Positions 26,228 through 35,642 of a stretch of DNA of 64,000 nucleotides are shown here, piece by piece. This DNA comes from Pedobacter cryotolerans. GTDB taxonomy: Bacteria; Bacteroidota; Bacteroidia; Sphingobacteriales; Sphingobacteriaceae. The stretch covers positions 62,307 through 126,306 of the forward strand of contig NZ_SWBO01000006.1 in assembly GCF_005116475.1 (NCBI RefSeq), read 5' to 3'. The position numbers and the translations under genes are program-made. The number at the start of each line of letters is the position of its first letter. The stretch's first letter is position 1. The notes below the pieces were generated by a model. It saw only the letters and a list, made by a program, of their open reading frames with translations, ran no database searches and was not told the DNA's origin.

Positions 26228-26321
26228 GAATCTTTGTCATCCGATATCTATCAAATTTGAGTGCAACAAAGAATCTTTAAAATTAGATTCCTCTTTAAAT
26301 GACATTTTTTTTTCATCCTCA

Positions 26322-26351
26322 TGCAACTATTTGCAACCTATTTACGTCTTA
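26322..26351 (+). promoter_or_regulatory. Candidate ECF sigma-type promoter of the DUF2807 gene
   Basis: TGCAAC (26322-26327), 17 bases, CGTCTTA (26345-26351). AAC-type -35 and CGTC-type -10 elements with 16-17-base spacing are typical of ECF sigma factors, and there is no TAnnTTTG here. It lies 18 bases before the ATG at 26370. Confidence 0.5.
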
Positions 26352-26369
26352 TATAAAAACAATAAAACC

Positions 26370-27107
26370 ATGAAGAAATCATTCCTTTCATTTAGCTTAA
26401 TTTTTGCGCTAGCAATTACTAGTTTTCAGCCAGTTTTTGCTGCCGATCCAATTAACATTGGTCTATCTAAATTTAAAAAAGAAGATAGAGATGTAAAAAA
26501 CTTTAACGGAGTAGCTTCTGGCGGCCCAATAGATGTGATTATAACTTTAGGCAACACCGAAGGTTTAAGATTTGAAGGTGATGCTGAAGCAATTTCTACT
26601 TTAATAACTGAAGTGGTAAGCAACAAATTGGTTATCAGACCAAAAAACAGCTGGACGAGTTGGGCAAAAAAATATGAGAATAAAAAAATTACGGCTTACG
26701 TTTCTGCAAAAACACTTAAAAGTTTAACCATGAGTGGTAACGGTAGCATGTTGGTTAAAGGCAAAATACAAGAAAATTCTTTAGCAGCAACTTTAAGTGG
26801 CTCGGGTAGCATAACTGCAAGTGTTGATGTAAATAGTTTTGTTGGCACGATTAGCGGTTCTGGTAAATTAAATTTTTCTGGCGCAGCAGATGAAGCATCG
26901 GTAACGATTAGCGGTTCTGGTTCGTTAACTAAAAAAGATTTCTCTGTAGATACAATGGTTGCTGTAGTAAGCGGTTCTGGTTCTATTTATGTAACCGCAG
27001 AAAACCAAATCAATGCAGTAATTAGTGGCTCAGGTACTATTAATTATAGCGGCAACCCAGAAGTAGAGCAACGTGTTGTTGGTTCTGGTAAAGTAAGAAA
27101 AATATAA
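26370..27107 (+). CDS. DUF2807 (head GIN domain) secreted protein
   Basis: A 245-residue exported protein. I chose the ATG at 26370 because it gives a signal peptide (MKKSFLSFSLIFALAITSF...VFAADP) and because the longer frame from 26331 would start inside the candidate promoter. The mature part is a right-handed beta-helix-like repeat typical of DUF2807: GSGSITASV, GSGKLNFSG, GSGSLTKK, GSGSIYVTA, GSGTINYSG, each a short strand followed by SGSG. The molecular function of the family is unknown; such proteins are often under ECF sigma control in Bacteroidetes. Followed by an intrinsic terminator. Confidence 0.88.
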   Translation: MKKSFLSFSLIFALAITSFQPVFAADPINIGLSKFKKEDRDVKNFNGVASGGPIDVIITLGNTEGLRFEGDAEAISTLITEVVSNKLVIRPKNSWTSWAKKYENKKITAYVSAKTLKSLTMSGNGSMLVKGKIQENSLAATLSGSGSITASVDVNSFVGTISGSGKLNFSGAADEASVTISGSGSLTKKDFSVDTMVAVVSGSGSIYVTAENQINAVISGSGTINYSGNPEVEQRVVGSGKVRKI

Positions 27108-27133
27108 ACGCTTTTAACACACACAAAAAGCTT

Positions 27134-27163
27134 AAGCTCTCCGATAATCGGGGGGCTTTTTTT
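27134..27163 (+). terminator. Intrinsic terminator after the DUF2807 gene
   Basis: AAGCTCTCCGA pairs with TCGGGGGGCTT (two G-U pairs) around TAA, followed by seven T. Confidence 0.8.
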
Positions 27164-27529
27164 ATGCAGTTTTGTCATTCCGAGCTTGCGAGGAATCTCA
27201 CAGACCTATATTACAACATAACTTTTTAGAAGAGCAGTTTCAGGATTTTAATTAAAGCAAGTCCTGCTTAAGTTCCAATCCTTTGCAAATGTAGCGGTGA
27301 ATAATTGTATCGATATGCAACAAAAAGTATTCTAAATGCTATCAAAACTTACACGCATTTAAATAATTATTAAACAAAATGCTTTAAAAAACCACATTAC
27401 GGGAAACCGTAAAATATAAATGGTTATAGTTTGTAGCTTGCGCCAATTAATAAATTTTAATTATAAGATGACAAGCTAATTCATACTAGGAAAAATAACG
27501 GATTTTATTAAATAAAATATAACGAAAAT
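27164..27529. other. Gene-free spacer before the CsgG-like cassette
   Basis: It holds a REP-like fragment (GTCATTCCGAGCTTGCGAGG at 27174) and AT-rich DNA. A TATAGTTTG near 27424 is a possible -7 element, but no well-spaced -33 element is seen. No ORF or RNA gene is supported. Confidence 0.5.
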
Positions 27530-28387
27530 ATGAGAAATTTTTACTTAACGACAATATTAACATTATTAACAATCAGTCTATTAGCTCAAACAAAAATAAT
27601 TGTTGGGATAATGCCTTTTAACAGCTCTTCGGAAGAAAACAATTATTTTAATAGAAACAACAATAAAAATGATGTTGCCATACAAGATGCAGTTTCAGAC
27701 GCTTTTTTAAGTACTAAAAGATTTACTCTTGTAGAACGAGAAAAAATGGTGTTAATTAAGGGAGAGAGAAAAACCCAACAAAGTGATGATTTCATTGATG
27801 GTCAAACCGTTGAACAATCAAAATCTATGGGAGCGAGTTACATTGTTACAGGTAATGTTATCGAATCATCATTTGAAGAGCAAAATAATGCACTAGGCTA
27901 TGGTGGTCTTTCTATTACGAGTAGAAAAGCTAAAATTTCATTTAATATCAAAGTAATAGATGTTTCAACTGGAGAAATTATGGCTTCAGAAAAATTCTCT
28001 TCGGAAGCAAAAGGAAAAAATGGTTTTGATGATGCATTAAATATCATAAAACCTAATATTGAAAAATTCATTAAAGATAATTTCAAAATCGCAATTTCAA
28101 TTGCCAACATTGAAGAAAAAAATGCTTCAAATGAAGCAACAAAAGTGTTGATTTCTGGCGGAACTAATATTGGATTGAAACTACAAACAACTCTAAAAGT
28201 TTTTGAATTAACATATTTATTAGTTGACGGTAAAAAAATACCAAGAAAAAAAGAAATAGGTCAAATTACAGTTGAAAAGATAGAAGATGAAAATTTTTCA
28301 ATTTGTAAAGTAATCAATGGCGGTGCTACTATTGCAGCAAAATTAGATGCACGAGCAAATCTAAAATGTGAAATTATCTCAGAATAA
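27530..28387 (+). CDS. CsgG/LpoB-like secreted protein
   Basis: A 285-residue exported protein with signal peptide MRNFYLTTILTLLTISLLAQ. The body shows the CsgG-type nucleotide-fold pattern: IIVGIMPFNSSS, DAVSDAFLSTKRFTLVEREKM, SMGASYIVTGNVIESS, and INIKVIDVSTGEIMASEKFSSEAKG-like strands, as in CsgG, TolB-N and LpoB relatives. Unlike E. coli CsgG it has no lipobox Cys at the cleavage site, so it is probably soluble in the periplasm. The C-terminal 80 residues (ISGGTNIGLKLQTTLKVFELTYLL...) look like an added beta domain. It heads a tightly packed cassette with a DUF6175-like protein and a repeat protein. Function unknown. Confidence 0.8.
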   Translation: MRNFYLTTILTLLTISLLAQTKIIVGIMPFNSSSEENNYFNRNNNKNDVAIQDAVSDAFLSTKRFTLVEREKMVLIKGERKTQQSDDFIDGQTVEQSKSMGASYIVTGNVIESSFEEQNNALGYGGLSITSRKAKISFNIKVIDVSTGEIMASEKFSSEAKGKNGFDDALNIIKPNIEKFIKDNFKIAISIANIEEKNASNEATKVLISGGTNIGLKLQTTLKVFELTYLLVDGKKIPRKKEIGQITVEKIEDENFSICKVINGGATIAAKLDARANLKCEIISE

Positions 28388-28391
28388 GATT

Positions 28392-29255
28392 ATGAAAAAA
28401 TTATTATTTCTTTATACTCTTTTGCTTTCTTCAATATTAACTTTTGCTCAAGATCCAACTGCATTACCAAAAATAATGGTAATACCATTTACAAAAGATG
28501 GACAGGATTTAAGAACAGTTTTAGACCAAAATATTAATATTCGAATTGCAATTACTAAAATTAAAGAAGGATTCGATAGTCGCGGTTTTACAACTGTTGA
28601 CTTTGTGGGTAAATTAAAAGCGGCAAAGGATAATCAGATATTCACTTCTGATAATCAAAGTGACATTAAGTCGAAAATAATAGAAATGGCTGGTTGCGAT
28701 ATTTATGTCGTTGCTGAGGTTCAAACAAAAAAAGATCAAACTACTGCGAGCGCTAGTGTTATCATTTCTGCTTATGAAACTTCAACAGGAAATTCCTTAT
28801 CAAATAAAGTGAGTAGTTCTGGAAGATTTGAAACTGATGATATTGCTAAACTTGTTTCAAAAGCAGTTGATAAATCTATAGAAGAATTTATAACAATTAT
28901 GACTTCAAAATTTGCTGAAATAAGTAAAAATGGTCGTTCAGTGTTAGTTGATATTTCTTTTTCAGAAAATTCATCTTATGACATGACGAGCTCTTTTGGA
29001 AATGATAAGTTAGCATTATCAGATGTTCTAGAAGAGTGGTTTTCAAACAATTCATTAAACAATAATTATCACATTCAAGGAACAACAAACCTAAAAATGA
29101 TTTTTGATGATGTCAAAATCCCTGTAAAAGACAAAAATCAAAATAATTACACAACAAATAAATTTGCACTAGACATTTTTAACTACTTAAAATCATTAGG
29201 CTTAGAGCCTATTAGAGAGATCAAAGCAAACACCATTTATATAACAATCAATTAG
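28392..29255 (+). CDS. DUF6175-like secreted protein
   Basis: A 287-residue protein. The start at 28392 gives MKKLLFLYTLLLSSILTFAQ, a clean signal peptide; the earlier in-frame ATG at 28368 lies within the CsgG-like gene and would bury it. The mature part begins PKIMVIPFTKDGQDLRTVLDQN and contains GFDSRGFTTVDFVGKLKAAKD, AGCDIYVVAEVQ and YETSTGNSLSNKV, which I associate with the uncharacterised DUF6175 family of Bacteroidetes. That fold also recalls CsgG/TolB-N (an 'xxVxPF' strand plus a DIYVxAEV strand), so genes one and two may be distant paralogues. It follows the CsgG-like stop by four bases. The family name is from memory. Confidence 0.7.
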   Translation: MKKLLFLYTLLLSSILTFAQDPTALPKIMVIPFTKDGQDLRTVLDQNINIRIAITKIKEGFDSRGFTTVDFVGKLKAAKDNQIFTSDNQSDIKSKIIEMAGCDIYVVAEVQTKKDQTTASASVIISAYETSTGNSLSNKVSSSGRFETDDIAKLVSKAVDKSIEEFITIMTSKFAEISKNGRSVLVDISFSENSSYDMTSSFGNDKLALSDVLEEWFSNNSLNNNYHIQGTTNLKMIFDDVKIPVKDKNQNNYTTNKFALDIFNYLKSLGLEPIREIKANTIYITIN

Positions 29256-29257
29256 TT

Positions 29258-30154
29258 ATGAAAAAATTACTTCTAACATTAGCGGTATTTTTACCAAGTC
29301 TATGTTATTCACAAAACTTAGATTTTACTCTTGGGTTAATTCTTCCTGAGCCAAGTCAAAATTTAAATGAAGCACAAATAATAAAATTAGAAAGTAAATT
29401 ATCTAACTTAATTAACAATTCAGGAGTTGTAACCTACGGCTACAATAATGATTTTGTTATTTTACCAATTGTTAATATTGATGATGTTAGCATAGTACAA
29501 GGAGGCTTAGAAAACTTAACAATTACAACGTTAGATTTAACATTAAATATTAAACAAATTTCAACTAACAAATCTTTTAATATAATTTCTAAAAAAATTA
29601 AAGGGAGTGGAAAAACAGAGCAACTTGCAATTACAAATGCTTTTTCATTGATAAAAGCTTCAGATAAAAACATATTGGATTTCATCTCAAAAGGGAAAGA
29701 AAATATCTATAAATATTTTAACCAGAACTGTTCAAAAATAATGAGTAAAGCATCAAATCTCTATGCTATACAAGATTTTGAACAAGCCATAAGTATTTTG
29801 CAGTCCATCCCTGAAACAGGCAAAAATTGCTATAAAGAAGCGCAAAAAAACGCTTTGATTTATTACAAAGGTTATCAATCAAAACTTTGTAAAGAGAACA
29901 TTTCTAAAGCTAAATCACAAATAGCTATTAAAAATTACGAAAATGCTTTATCGTACTTAAATATGATTGATGTAACCTCCACTTGCTATTCGGAGGTAGA
30001 AAGATTAACAAATCAAATTTCTTATAAAATTGATAATAACAATAAGAAAGAACTTGATTTAGAAATCAGAAGAATTAATGCTATTAAAGAAATTGCAAAA
30101 GCTTACTATTTAAATTCTTCGAAAACTGTAAGATATAACATTATAGTTAGATAA
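29258..30154 (+). CDS. Secreted protein with two cysteine-bracketed TPR-like repeats
   Basis: A 298-residue protein with signal peptide MKKLLLTLAVFLPSLCYSQ. Residues 20-150 are a beta-rich domain with a strand/helix rhythm similar to the preceding two products (LNIKQISTNKSFNIISKKIKG...). Residues 158-245 hold two helical repeats of about 33 residues: Cys 158 to Cys 191 (SKASNLYAIQDFEQAISIL) and Cys 211 to Cys 243 (SKAKSQIAIKNYENALSYL). Each repeat is framed by cysteines, so disulfides are plausible in the periplasm. It starts two bases after the DUF6175-like stop. No named family recognised; the cassette layout suggests a three-part envelope assembly. Confidence 0.75.
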   Translation: MKKLLLTLAVFLPSLCYSQNLDFTLGLILPEPSQNLNEAQIIKLESKLSNLINNSGVVTYGYNNDFVILPIVNIDDVSIVQGGLENLTITTLDLTLNIKQISTNKSFNIISKKIKGSGKTEQLAITNAFSLIKASDKNILDFISKGKENIYKYFNQNCSKIMSKASNLYAIQDFEQAISILQSIPETGKNCYKEAQKNALIYYKGYQSKLCKENISKAKSQIAIKNYENALSYLNMIDVTSTCYSEVERLTNQISYKIDNNNKKELDLEIRRINAIKEIAKAYYLNSSKTVRYNIIVR

Positions 30155-30353
30155 AATAAATTTTTATGGTTTTCACAAGTTTTAGAAAAACAAATAAAAA
30201 GAGCTTGGTCCATATCAATAACTAATAGAACATCAATTAGCCTGATGATTTCGATTATTATTCTTAATAAAAAAACTAATTATTTACATAACACTAACAC
30301 TCTTCTTCATACTGTATTGAATGTTCGCAATCTTCACCGTTTTAACATGAAAG

Positions 30354-30374
30354 ACCCTGAAATAAATTCAGGGT
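30354..30374. terminator. Short hairpin between convergent genes
   Basis: ACCCTGAA and TTCAGGGT form an 8-base stem with a 5-base loop. There is no T-run, so the terminator call is weak. Confidence 0.35.
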
Positions 30375-30407
30375 AACTACCACTTTTATTTAAACGCAAA
30401 TAAATTC

Positions 30408-31115
30408 CTAAAACCTTGTATAGAAAGCCAATTGAGCAACATGATTAACTGTATTGTTTGCCCTACCATTTATGGCTTGATTTAAATAGCCAGCCTCTAC
30501 ATCAAACTTTTTAGAGAAACGATAACCTGCTGCTAAATAAACTCTATTTTGGTCAAATAGACTTCCGTTTAGTTGGTCTTTATTTTGAAGATTAAAAAAA
30601 GTTTCATTTTGCAAAGCTGCAAAAGCTCCTTTTGTAAATGCTTCTTCTTTCTTTTGTAAAGGTTGTACAAATCTAAAAAAGTAGCGAATACGCTGAGAAA
30701 AAATATCATCGCCTGTTGGCTGCCCTATAAACCTTTGTTCTAACCTAAACCTATGACTTAAAGCTCCACTACCAAGTTTATGAGAATAAATATACTGTTC
30801 CCAAATGCGATGCTCGTTTGTATTTACATCTGGTAAATTGCTCAGTTGAGTTTTGGTGGTTGCCAATAAATAACCCGTAGTTACATTGCTATTTTTATTG
30901 ATGAAATAAGTTAATCCTGGTCTAACCAATACATTACGTACGTAACCCCACTCATCAGCAGAACGTACTTGTACATCCAAATGCAAACCCCATTTCTCAC
31001 TTAATTTTGTACTTTTTAGAAAGAAGAGCCAACCACTATTTTGATTAACTGTTTGTGCAAAAAGGGAAGTAGAAATAAAGCAAAAGAATGCCGCAAGTAG
31101 TAAATATTTTCTCAT
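30408..31115 (-). CDS. DUF2490 outer membrane beta-barrel-like protein
   Basis: A 235-residue exported protein with signal peptide ending SLFAQ (about 21). It has alternating amphipathic strands ending in an aromatic residue (QLAFYTRF at the C-terminus), and the DUF2490 pattern WLFFLKSTKLSEKWGLHLDVQVRS, VLVRPGLTYFINKNSNVTTGYLL, SHRFRLEQRFIG, YFFRFVQPL. It is probably an outer membrane protein of unknown function. It is a single gene, with repeats between it and odhB. Confidence 0.85.
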   Translation of the reverse strand: MRKYLLLAAFFCFISTSLFAQTVNQNSGWLFFLKSTKLSEKWGLHLDVQVRSADEWGYVRNVLVRPGLTYFINKNSNVTTGYLLATTKTQLSNLPDVNTNEHRIWEQYIYSHKLGSGALSHRFRLEQRFIGQPTGDDIFSQRIRYFFRFVQPLQKKEEAFTKGAFAALQNETFFNLQNKDQLNGSLFDQNRVYLAAGYRFSKKFDVEAGYLNQAINGRANNTVNHVAQLAFYTRF

Positions 31116-31200
31116 TTAGTTTTGATTTGTTGTGTTTAGCGAAAGTATTAAAATAAGTTAAAACCTAAGAATAAGTAACAGAAAGTAGACAATCTAATTT

Positions 31201-31286
31201 CGTCATTGCGAGGTACGAAGCAATCTTAAAGCGCATGTACTATAGTATAAAACAGTTGTAGGATTGCTTCGTACCTCGCGATGACG
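31201..31286. repeat. 25-base inverted repeat with 36-base centre
   Basis: The arm at 31201-31225 (CGTCATTGCGAGGTACGAAG then CAATC) and the arm at 31262-31286 are inverted copies with 24 of 25 matches. The spacer of 277 bases between DUF2490 and odhB holds no gene. Confidence 0.75.
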
Positions 31287-31308
31287 AATCGGATTAGCAA
31301 ATCACACA

Positions 31309-31342
31309 AAAAAACCTTGCTCATTTTAATGAACAAGGTTTT
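31309..31342 (-). terminator. Intrinsic terminator of the odhAB operon
   Basis: AACCTTG pairs with CAAGGTT with additional CAT/ATG pairing inside, flanked by A and T runs on both sides, about 50 bases after the odhB stop. It would act on both strands. Confidence 0.75.
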
Positions 31343-31392
31343 TTATCTCTCTATAACAGATGCTGAAACAAGTTCAGCATGAAGGCTATCGA

Positions 31393-32622
31393 CTATACTC
31401 CCAACAACAATCTAGCTGGATCTTCTAATAATTGTTTAACGCGTACCAAGAAACCAACAGACTCACGTCCGTCAATAATCCTGTGATCGTAAGATAAAGC
31501 AACATACATCATCGGACGAATTACTACTTCTTTATTCTCAGCAATTGGACGCTCAATAATATTGTGCATCCCTAAAATTGCAGATTGTGGCGCATTGATA
31601 ATTGGAGTTGACATCATCGAACCAAATACACCACCGTTTGTAATGGTAAATGTTCCGCCTGTCATTTCATCAATCGTTAATTTGCTATCTCTAGCTTTTG
31701 TAGCCAATTCAATTACCGTTTTTTCAATCTGCGCTAAAGTCATGCTCTCTGCATTTCTTATAATTGGCACAACTAATCCTTTCGGTGCAGATACTGCAAT
31801 AGAAACATCTACAAAGTCGTTAAAAACAACTTCTTCACCCTCAATACGTGCATTAACCGCAGGGAAATCTTTTGCTGCTTCGCAAACTGCTTTGGTAAAG
31901 AAACTCATGAAACCTAAACCAACACCAAATTTTTCTTTAAACTGGTCTTTATATTTAGCTCTCAAATCCATTATTGGTTTCATGTTAACCTCATTAAATG
32001 TGGTTAACATTGCAGTTTCGTTTTTAACCGCAACTAAACGTTTTGCTACTGTTTTACGCAATGGCGACATTTTTTCTCTACGCTCATTTCTGGCACCAGC
32101 AACCGCAGGAGCTGCAGCAGATTTTGGAGCTTCAGCTTTAGCAGCAGGTTTTGCAGCTTGAGCATTATTCGCATCATCTTTAGTAATTCTACCATCAACA
32201 CCAGTACCTTTTACAGCACCTGCATCAACACCTTTTTCGGCCAAAATTTTAGCTGCAGATGGCGATGGAGTTCCCGAAGCATAGCTATCACCAGATTTTT
32301 CTGCAACTGGAGCACTAGCTTTATCAGCAGCAGGAGTGACAGCTTTTTCTTCGCTTTTAGGAGCTTCTTCTTTCGAAGCTCCGCTCCCACCTTCTTCAAT
32401 AGAACAAACAACTGCACCAATAGCCAAAGTATCACCTTCGCTAGCTACCGTTTTTAAAGCACCTGCCTTTTCTGCTGTCAATTCAAACGTAGCTTTGTCT
32501 GATTCTAACTCAGCAATAATTTCGTCCATTTCAACAAAATCTCCATCGTTTTTAACCCAACGAGATAAAACTACTTCTGTAATCGATTCGCCAACTGGCG
32601 GTACTTTAATTTCTAAACTCAT
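31393..32622 (-). CDS. odhB: 2-oxoglutarate dehydrogenase E2, dihydrolipoyllysine succinyltransferase
   Basis: A 409-residue E2 subunit that transfers the succinyl group to CoA in the TCA cycle. The N-terminal lipoyl domain carries the lipoylated Lys 43 in [11 protein letters not shown]. An Ala/Pro/Lys/Glu-rich linker follows (about 78-115). The E1/E3-binding domain spans about 120-153 ([20 protein letters not shown]). The C-terminal acyltransferase domain ends with [15 protein letters not shown] (His 380, Asp 384). It lies 47 bases after odhA on the same strand, so they form an operon; E3 is encoded at 15893-17299. Confidence 0.96.
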   Translation of the reverse strand: MSLEIKVPPVGESITEVVLSRWVKNDGDFVEMDEIIAELESDKATFELTAEKAGALKTVASEGDTLAIGAVVCSIEEGGSGASKEEAPKSEEKAVTPAADKASAPVAEKSGDSYASGTPSPSAAKILAEKGVDAGAVKGTGVDGRITKDDANNAQAAKPAAKAEAPKSAAAPAVAGARNERREKMSPLRKTVAKRLVAVKNETAMLTTFNEVNMKPIMDLRAKYKDQFKEKFGVGLGFMSFFTKAVCEAAKDFPAVNARIEGEEVVFNDFVDVSIAVSAPKGLVVPIIRNAESMTLAQIEKTVIELATKARDSKLTIDEMTGGTFTITNGGVFGSMMSTPIINAPQSAILGMHNIIERPIAENKEVVIRPMMYVALSYDHRIIDGRESVGFLVRVKQLLEDPARLLLGV

Positions 32623-32669
32623 AATTTATAATATCCTTATGTTTAAATGTAAAAATGATAGTTAAAGTA

Positions 32670-35468
32670 TTAATCAACTTTAGCCATTCTTTTAGCTGTT
32701 TTTAAAACTTTTTCTTTTACTTCTGATTGAACTTTTATTTCAAAAGCATTAGCAATAATATAAGCTTGCTGGTTAGCATGTTGTTTTGCAAATCCAGTTG
32801 CTGTACTGCTACTTTCTTTTCTCGAAATTACATCCATTTGGCTAAACGAAGTTTTTCTCAATCTGCGCAATAAATATGGCCAAGCGCCCATATTTTCTGG
32901 CTCTTCTTGTACCCAAACCGCATCTTTTGCATTTTTGTATTTATTGTATACTGCCTCCATTTGCTCAACAGGAGTTGGATATAATTGCTCAACACGCACT
33001 AAAGCTACATCGCCTTTGGCATTGTTCTTTTGTGTTTCTAACATTTCGTAGTAGATTTTACCACTACAAAAAACTACACGTTTAACATCAGCTGGTTTAA
33101 CATTTACATCGTCAATTACTTCTTGGAATTTACCATCGGTAAAATCTTTTAACGGACTTACGCACAGCGGATGACGCAATAAACTTTTCGGACTAAAAAC
33201 TACCAAAGGTTTACGGAAATCGCGTTTGAACTGGCGGCGTAAAGCATGGAAAAAGTTTGCCGGAGTAGTGCAATTTGTTACTTGCATATTGTAATCTGCA
33301 CAAAGTTCCATAAAACGCTCAATACGTGCTGATGAATGCTCTGGACCTTGACCCTCGTAACCGTGTGGTAACAACATTACCAAACCATTTGCTCTTTGCC
33401 ATTTGGTTTCTGAACTTGCAATATATTGATCGACAACAATTTGGGCTCCATTAAAGAAATCTCCAAACTGGGCCTCCCAAATAGTTAATGCATTAGGGTT
33501 GGCCATTGCATAACCATATTCGAAGCCTAAAACTCCATATTCTGAAAGATGTGAGTTGTAAATATCAAACTGTGCTTGTTGTTCAGATATGTTTGCTAAT
33601 GGAGTATATTCTTCCTCACTATCTTCTAAAGTTAGTACCGCATGGCGATGAGAGAAAGTTCCTCTTTTCACATCCTGACCGCTTAAACGAACTCTTTTAC
33701 CTTCGGCCAATAAAGTGCCGTAAGCTAATTGCTCGCCCATTGCCCAATCAAAAACATGGGTAGATGTTGCCATTTTGTTCCGCTCATCAAATAATTTTTC
33801 AATTTTTTTGAAGAACTTTTTATCCTTTGGTAAAGTAGAAATACGTTTTGCTACTTCTAATAAAGTTTCTTTTTTAACCGATGTATTTGGCGAGGTCTCG
33901 AAATCTTTAGCAGTGGCTAATCTCATATCTGCCCATGCACCACCAAATTTTACTTCGCTGTAAGTAGATGTTAATTCTTTAGCTTCGTTTAAACGATCTT
34001 GTAACAAGCCTTTAAACTCCTTCTCCATTTCTTTAGCTAAACCAGCTTCTAACTCACCCGTTTTAGTTAATTTTTCGATATAAATATCTCTCGGATTAGC
34101 GTGTTTTTCTATCGCTTTGTACAATAATGGCTGCGTAAATTTAGGCTCATCCGCTTCATTATGACCAAACCTGCGGTAACATAAAATATCAATAAATACA
34201 TCGTTTTTGTATTTCTGACGATATTCCATTGCCAAATTAATCGCAAAAACTAAAGCTTCTACATCATCGCCATTTACGTGAAAAACAGGAGACAAAGTTA
34301 CTTTAGCAATATCAGTACAATACGTACTAGAACGAGCATCTTTATAATTTGTAGTAAAACCAATTTGATTGTTAATTACCAAGTGAATAGTTCCACCTGT
34401 TTTATAACCCTCTAAACCAGCCATTTGTATTACTTCGTAAACAATACCTTGTCCGGCAACAGAAGCATCACCATGAATTAAAATTGGGGCTAAACGATTG
34501 TTGTCGCCGCCATATTTAAAATCAATTTTTGAGCGAGACATTCCTTCTACTACACCATTCACGGTTTCTAAGTGCGATGGATTTGGGCATAAGCTCAAGT
34601 GAACATTTTTACCTTTATTGGTAGTGATGTCTGTTGAATAACCCAGGTGGTATTTAACATCTCCTCCAAATGGAGATTCTGCACTGTAACCCTTACCTTC
34701 AAATTCTGCAAAAATATCTTTATAGGTTTTTTGCATAATGTTTGCCAATACGTTTAAACGACCACGATGTGCCATTCCGATTACAAACTCTTCAATACCT
34801 AACTCCGAACCTTTTTCAATTACCGAATCTAATGCCGGAATTAAGGCTTCTGCTCCCTCTAAAGAAAAACGTTTTTGACCTAAAAATTTAGTACCCAAAA
34901 AATTCTCAAAGCTAACCGCTTGATTTAATTTAGTGAGGATACGTTTTTTCTCGTCTAATGAAAATTTGGGCGTATTGCGTTCGCTTTCCATTTTCTGTTG
35001 TATCCATTTTAAAACTTCTGGCGTACGAACATATAAATACTCAGCTCCAATAGAAACGCAATAAGTTTGCTCTAAAAAGGCAATGATATCCTTTAATTTT
35101 GCTGGCGCACCAATTCCTGTTTCAATTGCAGAATTAAAAACGGTATCTAAATCAGCTTTAGATAAACCAAAATTTTCAATATCTAGTGTAGGCATGTGCT
35201 TGCGTCTCTCTCTAACCGGATTTGTTTTAGTAAACAAATGACCACGTTGACGATAGCCTGTAATTAGATTTAAAACACTAATTTCTTTAATAAATTGCTC
35301 TGGGGCTTCAGCACCAGCATTTGTTGCATCTGCACTTCTTCCAAAATCAAAGCCTTCAAAAAATTTCTGCCAGCCAAATTCTACCGAATTTGGATCTGCC
35401 AAATAGCTTTGATATAAAGATTCTATGTATTCGGCATTTGCGCCATTGAGATAAGATAAGTTATCCAT
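32670..35468 (-). CDS. odhA: 2-oxoglutarate dehydrogenase E1
   Basis: A 932-residue thiamine diphosphate enzyme that decarboxylates 2-oxoglutarate. It shows the usual SucA layout: short N-terminal segment (YLNGANAEYIESLYQSYLADPNSV), the THDP region with GMAHRGRLNVLANI and ILIHGDASVAGQGIVYEVIQM, INNQIGFTTNYKDARSSTY, RRFGHNEADEPKFTQP, and the transketolase-like second half (SHRHAVLTLEDSEEEYTPL, FEYGYAMANPNALTIWEAQFGDFFNGAQ). The length is normal. A strong promoter precedes it and odhB follows. Confidence 0.97.
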   Translation of the reverse strand: MDNLSYLNGANAEYIESLYQSYLADPNSVEFGWQKFFEGFDFGRSADATNAGAEAPEQFIKEISVLNLITGYRQRGHLFTKTNPVRERRKHMPTLDIENFGLSKADLDTVFNSAIETGIGAPAKLKDIIAFLEQTYCVSIGAEYLYVRTPEVLKWIQQKMESERNTPKFSLDEKKRILTKLNQAVSFENFLGTKFLGQKRFSLEGAEALIPALDSVIEKGSELGIEEFVIGMAHRGRLNVLANIMQKTYKDIFAEFEGKGYSAESPFGGDVKYHLGYSTDITTNKGKNVHLSLCPNPSHLETVNGVVEGMSRSKIDFKYGGDNNRLAPILIHGDASVAGQGIVYEVIQMAGLEGYKTGGTIHLVINNQIGFTTNYKDARSSTYCTDIAKVTLSPVFHVNGDDVEALVFAINLAMEYRQKYKNDVFIDILCYRRFGHNEADEPKFTQPLLYKAIEKHANPRDIYIEKLTKTGELEAGLAKEMEKEFKGLLQDRLNEAKELTSTYSEVKFGGAWADMRLATAKDFETSPNTSVKKETLLEVAKRISTLPKDKKFFKKIEKLFDERNKMATSTHVFDWAMGEQLAYGTLLAEGKRVRLSGQDVKRGTFSHRHAVLTLEDSEEEYTPLANISEQQAQFDIYNSHLSEYGVLGFEYGYAMANPNALTIWEAQFGDFFNGAQIVVDQYIASSETKWQRANGLVMLLPHGYEGQGPEHSSARIERFMELCADYNMQVTNCTTPANFFHALRRQFKRDFRKPLVVFSPKSLLRHPLCVSPLKDFTDGKFQEVIDDVNVKPADVKRVVFCSGKIYYEMLETQKNNAKGDVALVRVEQLYPTPVEQMEAVYNKYKNAKDAVWVQEEPENMGAWPYLLRRLRKTSFSQMDVISRKESSSTATGFAKQHANQQAYIIANAFEIKVQSEVKEKVLKTAKRMAKVD

Positions 35469-35492
35469 TTTGTTTTTTTACGATAAGTATTG

Positions 35493-35524
35493 CAAAATTA
35501 GGATTTTACCTTAAGAAATGGCAA
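35493..35524 (-). promoter_or_regulatory. Vegetative promoter of odhA-odhB
   Basis: On the minus strand TTG (35524-35522), 21 bases, TAATTTTG (35500-35493), an exact TAnnTTTG match, 25 bases before the odhA ATG. Confidence 0.7.
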
Positions 35525-35642
35525 TAATCTTGAAGATAAAATCAAATAAAAAACGCTTTTTGGGGGAGATTGTTGGATATTAAAATTTTAATGATTGCGA
35601 AATGATAAACTGAAATCAAATTTCACTAATAAATATGATAAT

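Noticed and set aside
26331..26369. Earlier start for the DUF2807 gene
   Set aside because: It would begin inside the ECF-type promoter and push the signal peptide away from the N-terminus.
28368..28391. Earlier start for the DUF6175-like gene overlapping the CsgG-like gene
   Set aside because: The ATG at 28392 gives a clean signal peptide; the longer form adds eight polar residues before it.
31563..32161. Open frame of 199 codons on the plus strand
   Set aside because: Antisense to the conserved catalytic domain of OdhB with no features of its own.
32158..32457. Open frame of 99 codons opposite the odhB linker
   Set aside because: It comes from the low-complexity Ala/Pro/Lys linker of OdhB read backwards (Ser/Phe-rich), not from a gene.
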